Positions 6,631 through 7,464 of a stretch of 7,464 bases of DNA are shown here, one piece after another (positions within the stretch are counted from its first letter, which is position 1; every line of letters starts with the position of its first letter). This DNA comes from an uncultured Coriobacteriales bacterium (GTDB lineage Bacteria; Actinomycetota; Coriobacteriia; Coriobacteriales; Atopobiaceae), in the NCBI GenBank assembly GCA_946530775.1, contig CAMNAH010000054.1, forward strand, positions 1 to 7,464. Direction: 5' to 3'. The translations under genes were made by a program, and so were the position numbers. Below the pieces are notes generated by a model. The model ran no database searches. It was not told where the DNA came from and saw nothing but the letters and a program-made list of their open reading frames with translations.

Positions 6631-7464
6631 TGTCCTTCCTCTCGGCGGCATATGCGCTGTTCGTCATGGCGCTTTCCATAGGCCGCATAGTGCTGGGCAT
6701 CCTACTCGTCACCGCGCCGCTTCCCCTGCGCGATGATGCGAGGATCCGCATCCCGGCATCGCTCATCGGCATGTTGGCGGTCTACCTCCTGCTTGCCGTT
6801 GCCGTGCTTCTCCCCTCTTCCGCGATGTCGGGCGCTTGGTTTTTCGTAGGCCAGCTCCTGACCTTCTCGCTGCTGCTCATCGCATTCGTGGGGGCGGTGC
6901 TCGCCGTCTACGATACGAACATCTGGACAGCGCTGTTCTGCTGTTCGGCGGGCTATACCGTGCAAAACCTCGCATCGGGGACCGTGGAGCTCGTGTGGGC
7001 GCTCATGGGAGGTGCGAGCCCTCGTTCCGAGACGTTCAACTCCCCCGAGCGTCTGGGCATCTCCGCGCTCTGCACCGCAGCCGTCTATCTTGCCGCCTAT
7101 CTGCTCATCACGCGGTATCTCCGACGCGATGGGCTCGAGCGCATCGAGGACCGTTCGATGATCGCGATGATGGCCGTCGTGATCCTCGTGATCATAGGGT
7201 TCGACCTGGTCATCAAGTGGCTCGTCGAGCAGGGCATCGCCGTGGGCGCCATGGTGTTTCTGCGCATCTTCCACGGCCTTGCCTGCATCTTCACGCTCAC
7301 CATGGAGTTCCAGCTGCTGGTGACCAGGCGCACGCAGGCAGAGCGCGACACGTTGCAGGCGGTTCTCTCCGAGCAGGAGCGCCAATATGCGCAGAGCCGA
7401 GAGACGGTCGCCGCCGTCAATGCGCGCATGCACGACATCCGCCATGCCATCGCACGGCTCGGTG
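6630..7464 (+). CDS. Multi-span sensor histidine kinase of the AgrC/GHKL type (3' end off window)
   Basis: The ATG at 6630 shares its A with the upstream TGA stop (TGATG), and AGGAG at 6619-6623 lies 6 nt before it. The frame stays open for 278 codons to the right edge. Six or seven hydrophobic spans are visible at about residues 7-29, 42-62, 68-94, 97-117 (weak), 143-162, 177-199 and 206-229. A charged helical linker (about 231-262) follows. The frame then reaches RMHDIRHAI, which matches the dimerisation/H-box of AgrC-like kinases, with His268 as the likely phosphorylated residue. The ATP-binding GHKL domain would follow off the window. The protein should sense a signal through its membrane domain and phosphorylate Asp56 of the preceding regulator. 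The signal is not deducible; peptides are common for this architecture. Confidence 0.88.
   Translation, partial: MSFLSAAYALFVMALSIGRIVLGILLVTAPLPLRDDARIRIPASLIGMLAVYLLLAVAVLLPSSAMSGAWFFVGQLLTFSLLLIAFVGAVLAVYDTNIWTALFCCSAGYTVQNLASGTVELVWALMGGASPRSETFNSPERLGISALCTAAVYLAAYLLITRYLRRDGLERIEDRSMIAMMAVVILVIIGFDLVIKWLVEQGIAVGAMVFLRIFHGLACIFTLTMEFQLLVTRRTQAERDTLQAVLSEQERQYAQSRETVAAVNARMHDIRHAIARLG

Noticed and set aside
5818..6651. 277-codon minus-strand frame opposite the response regulator
   Set aside because: The plus strand encodes a complete receiver plus LytTR protein with all key residues; the minus-strand translation has no recognisable domain.
6702..7445. 247-codon minus-strand frame opposite the kinase
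   Set aside because: It is charged, His/Arg-rich and without domains, whereas the plus strand gives membrane spans and an H-box, coupled to the regulator gene.

Overview
The window is high-GC bacterial DNA with compact, AGGAGG-like ribosome sites. Membrane-anchored GH3 enzymes beside a LytTR/GHKL two-component pair suggest a host-associated actinobacterium of the class Coriobacteriia (Collinsella/Olsenella-like). This is a judgement from gene style; there is no rRNA or marker gene here to prove it.

Layout, left to right. (1) Positions 1-2288, minus strand: a family 3 glycoside hydrolase (GH3-A), cut by the left edge, with its beginning at 2288. (2) Positions 2289-2412: a short divergent control region with a promoter-like pair facing right, an 18-bp imperfect palindrome that is a good operator candidate, and a weaker promoter facing left. 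(3) Positions 2413-2925, plus strand: a TetR-family repressor. (4) Positions 2926-3019: a convergent gap with a strong GC hairpin (probable terminator) interleaved with a second 8-bp inverted repeat. (5) Positions 3020-5773, minus strand: a complete second GH3 enzyme (GH3-B, 917 aa). (6) Positions 5774-5919: a divergent gap with a palindrome just upstream of the GH3-B ribosome site. (7) Positions 5920-6630, plus strand: a LytTR response regulator, overlapping by one base (8) a multi-membrane-span sensor histidine kinase, 6630 to the right edge (partial).

Both GH3 proteins have the swapped domain order: GH3 C-terminal domain, then Fn3-like domain, then the (beta/alpha)8 catalytic barrel. Both start MAK(D/E), carry an N-terminal membrane anchor and use nearly the same ribosome site, so they look like diverged paralogues. 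GH3-B also has a C-terminal membrane span with a basic tail, so its catalytic body is probably tied to the outer face of the membrane at both ends. GH3-A keeps the likely acid/base Glu but has lost the Gly-Pro-Asn part of the substrate-binding DGPNG signature.

A plausible reading is a surface glycoside-cleaving locus in which the TetR protein represses itself and perhaps GH3-A. The two-component pair is transcribed away from GH3-B and may or may not be functionally linked. No tRNA, rRNA, CRISPR array, insertion sequence or phage gene was seen.
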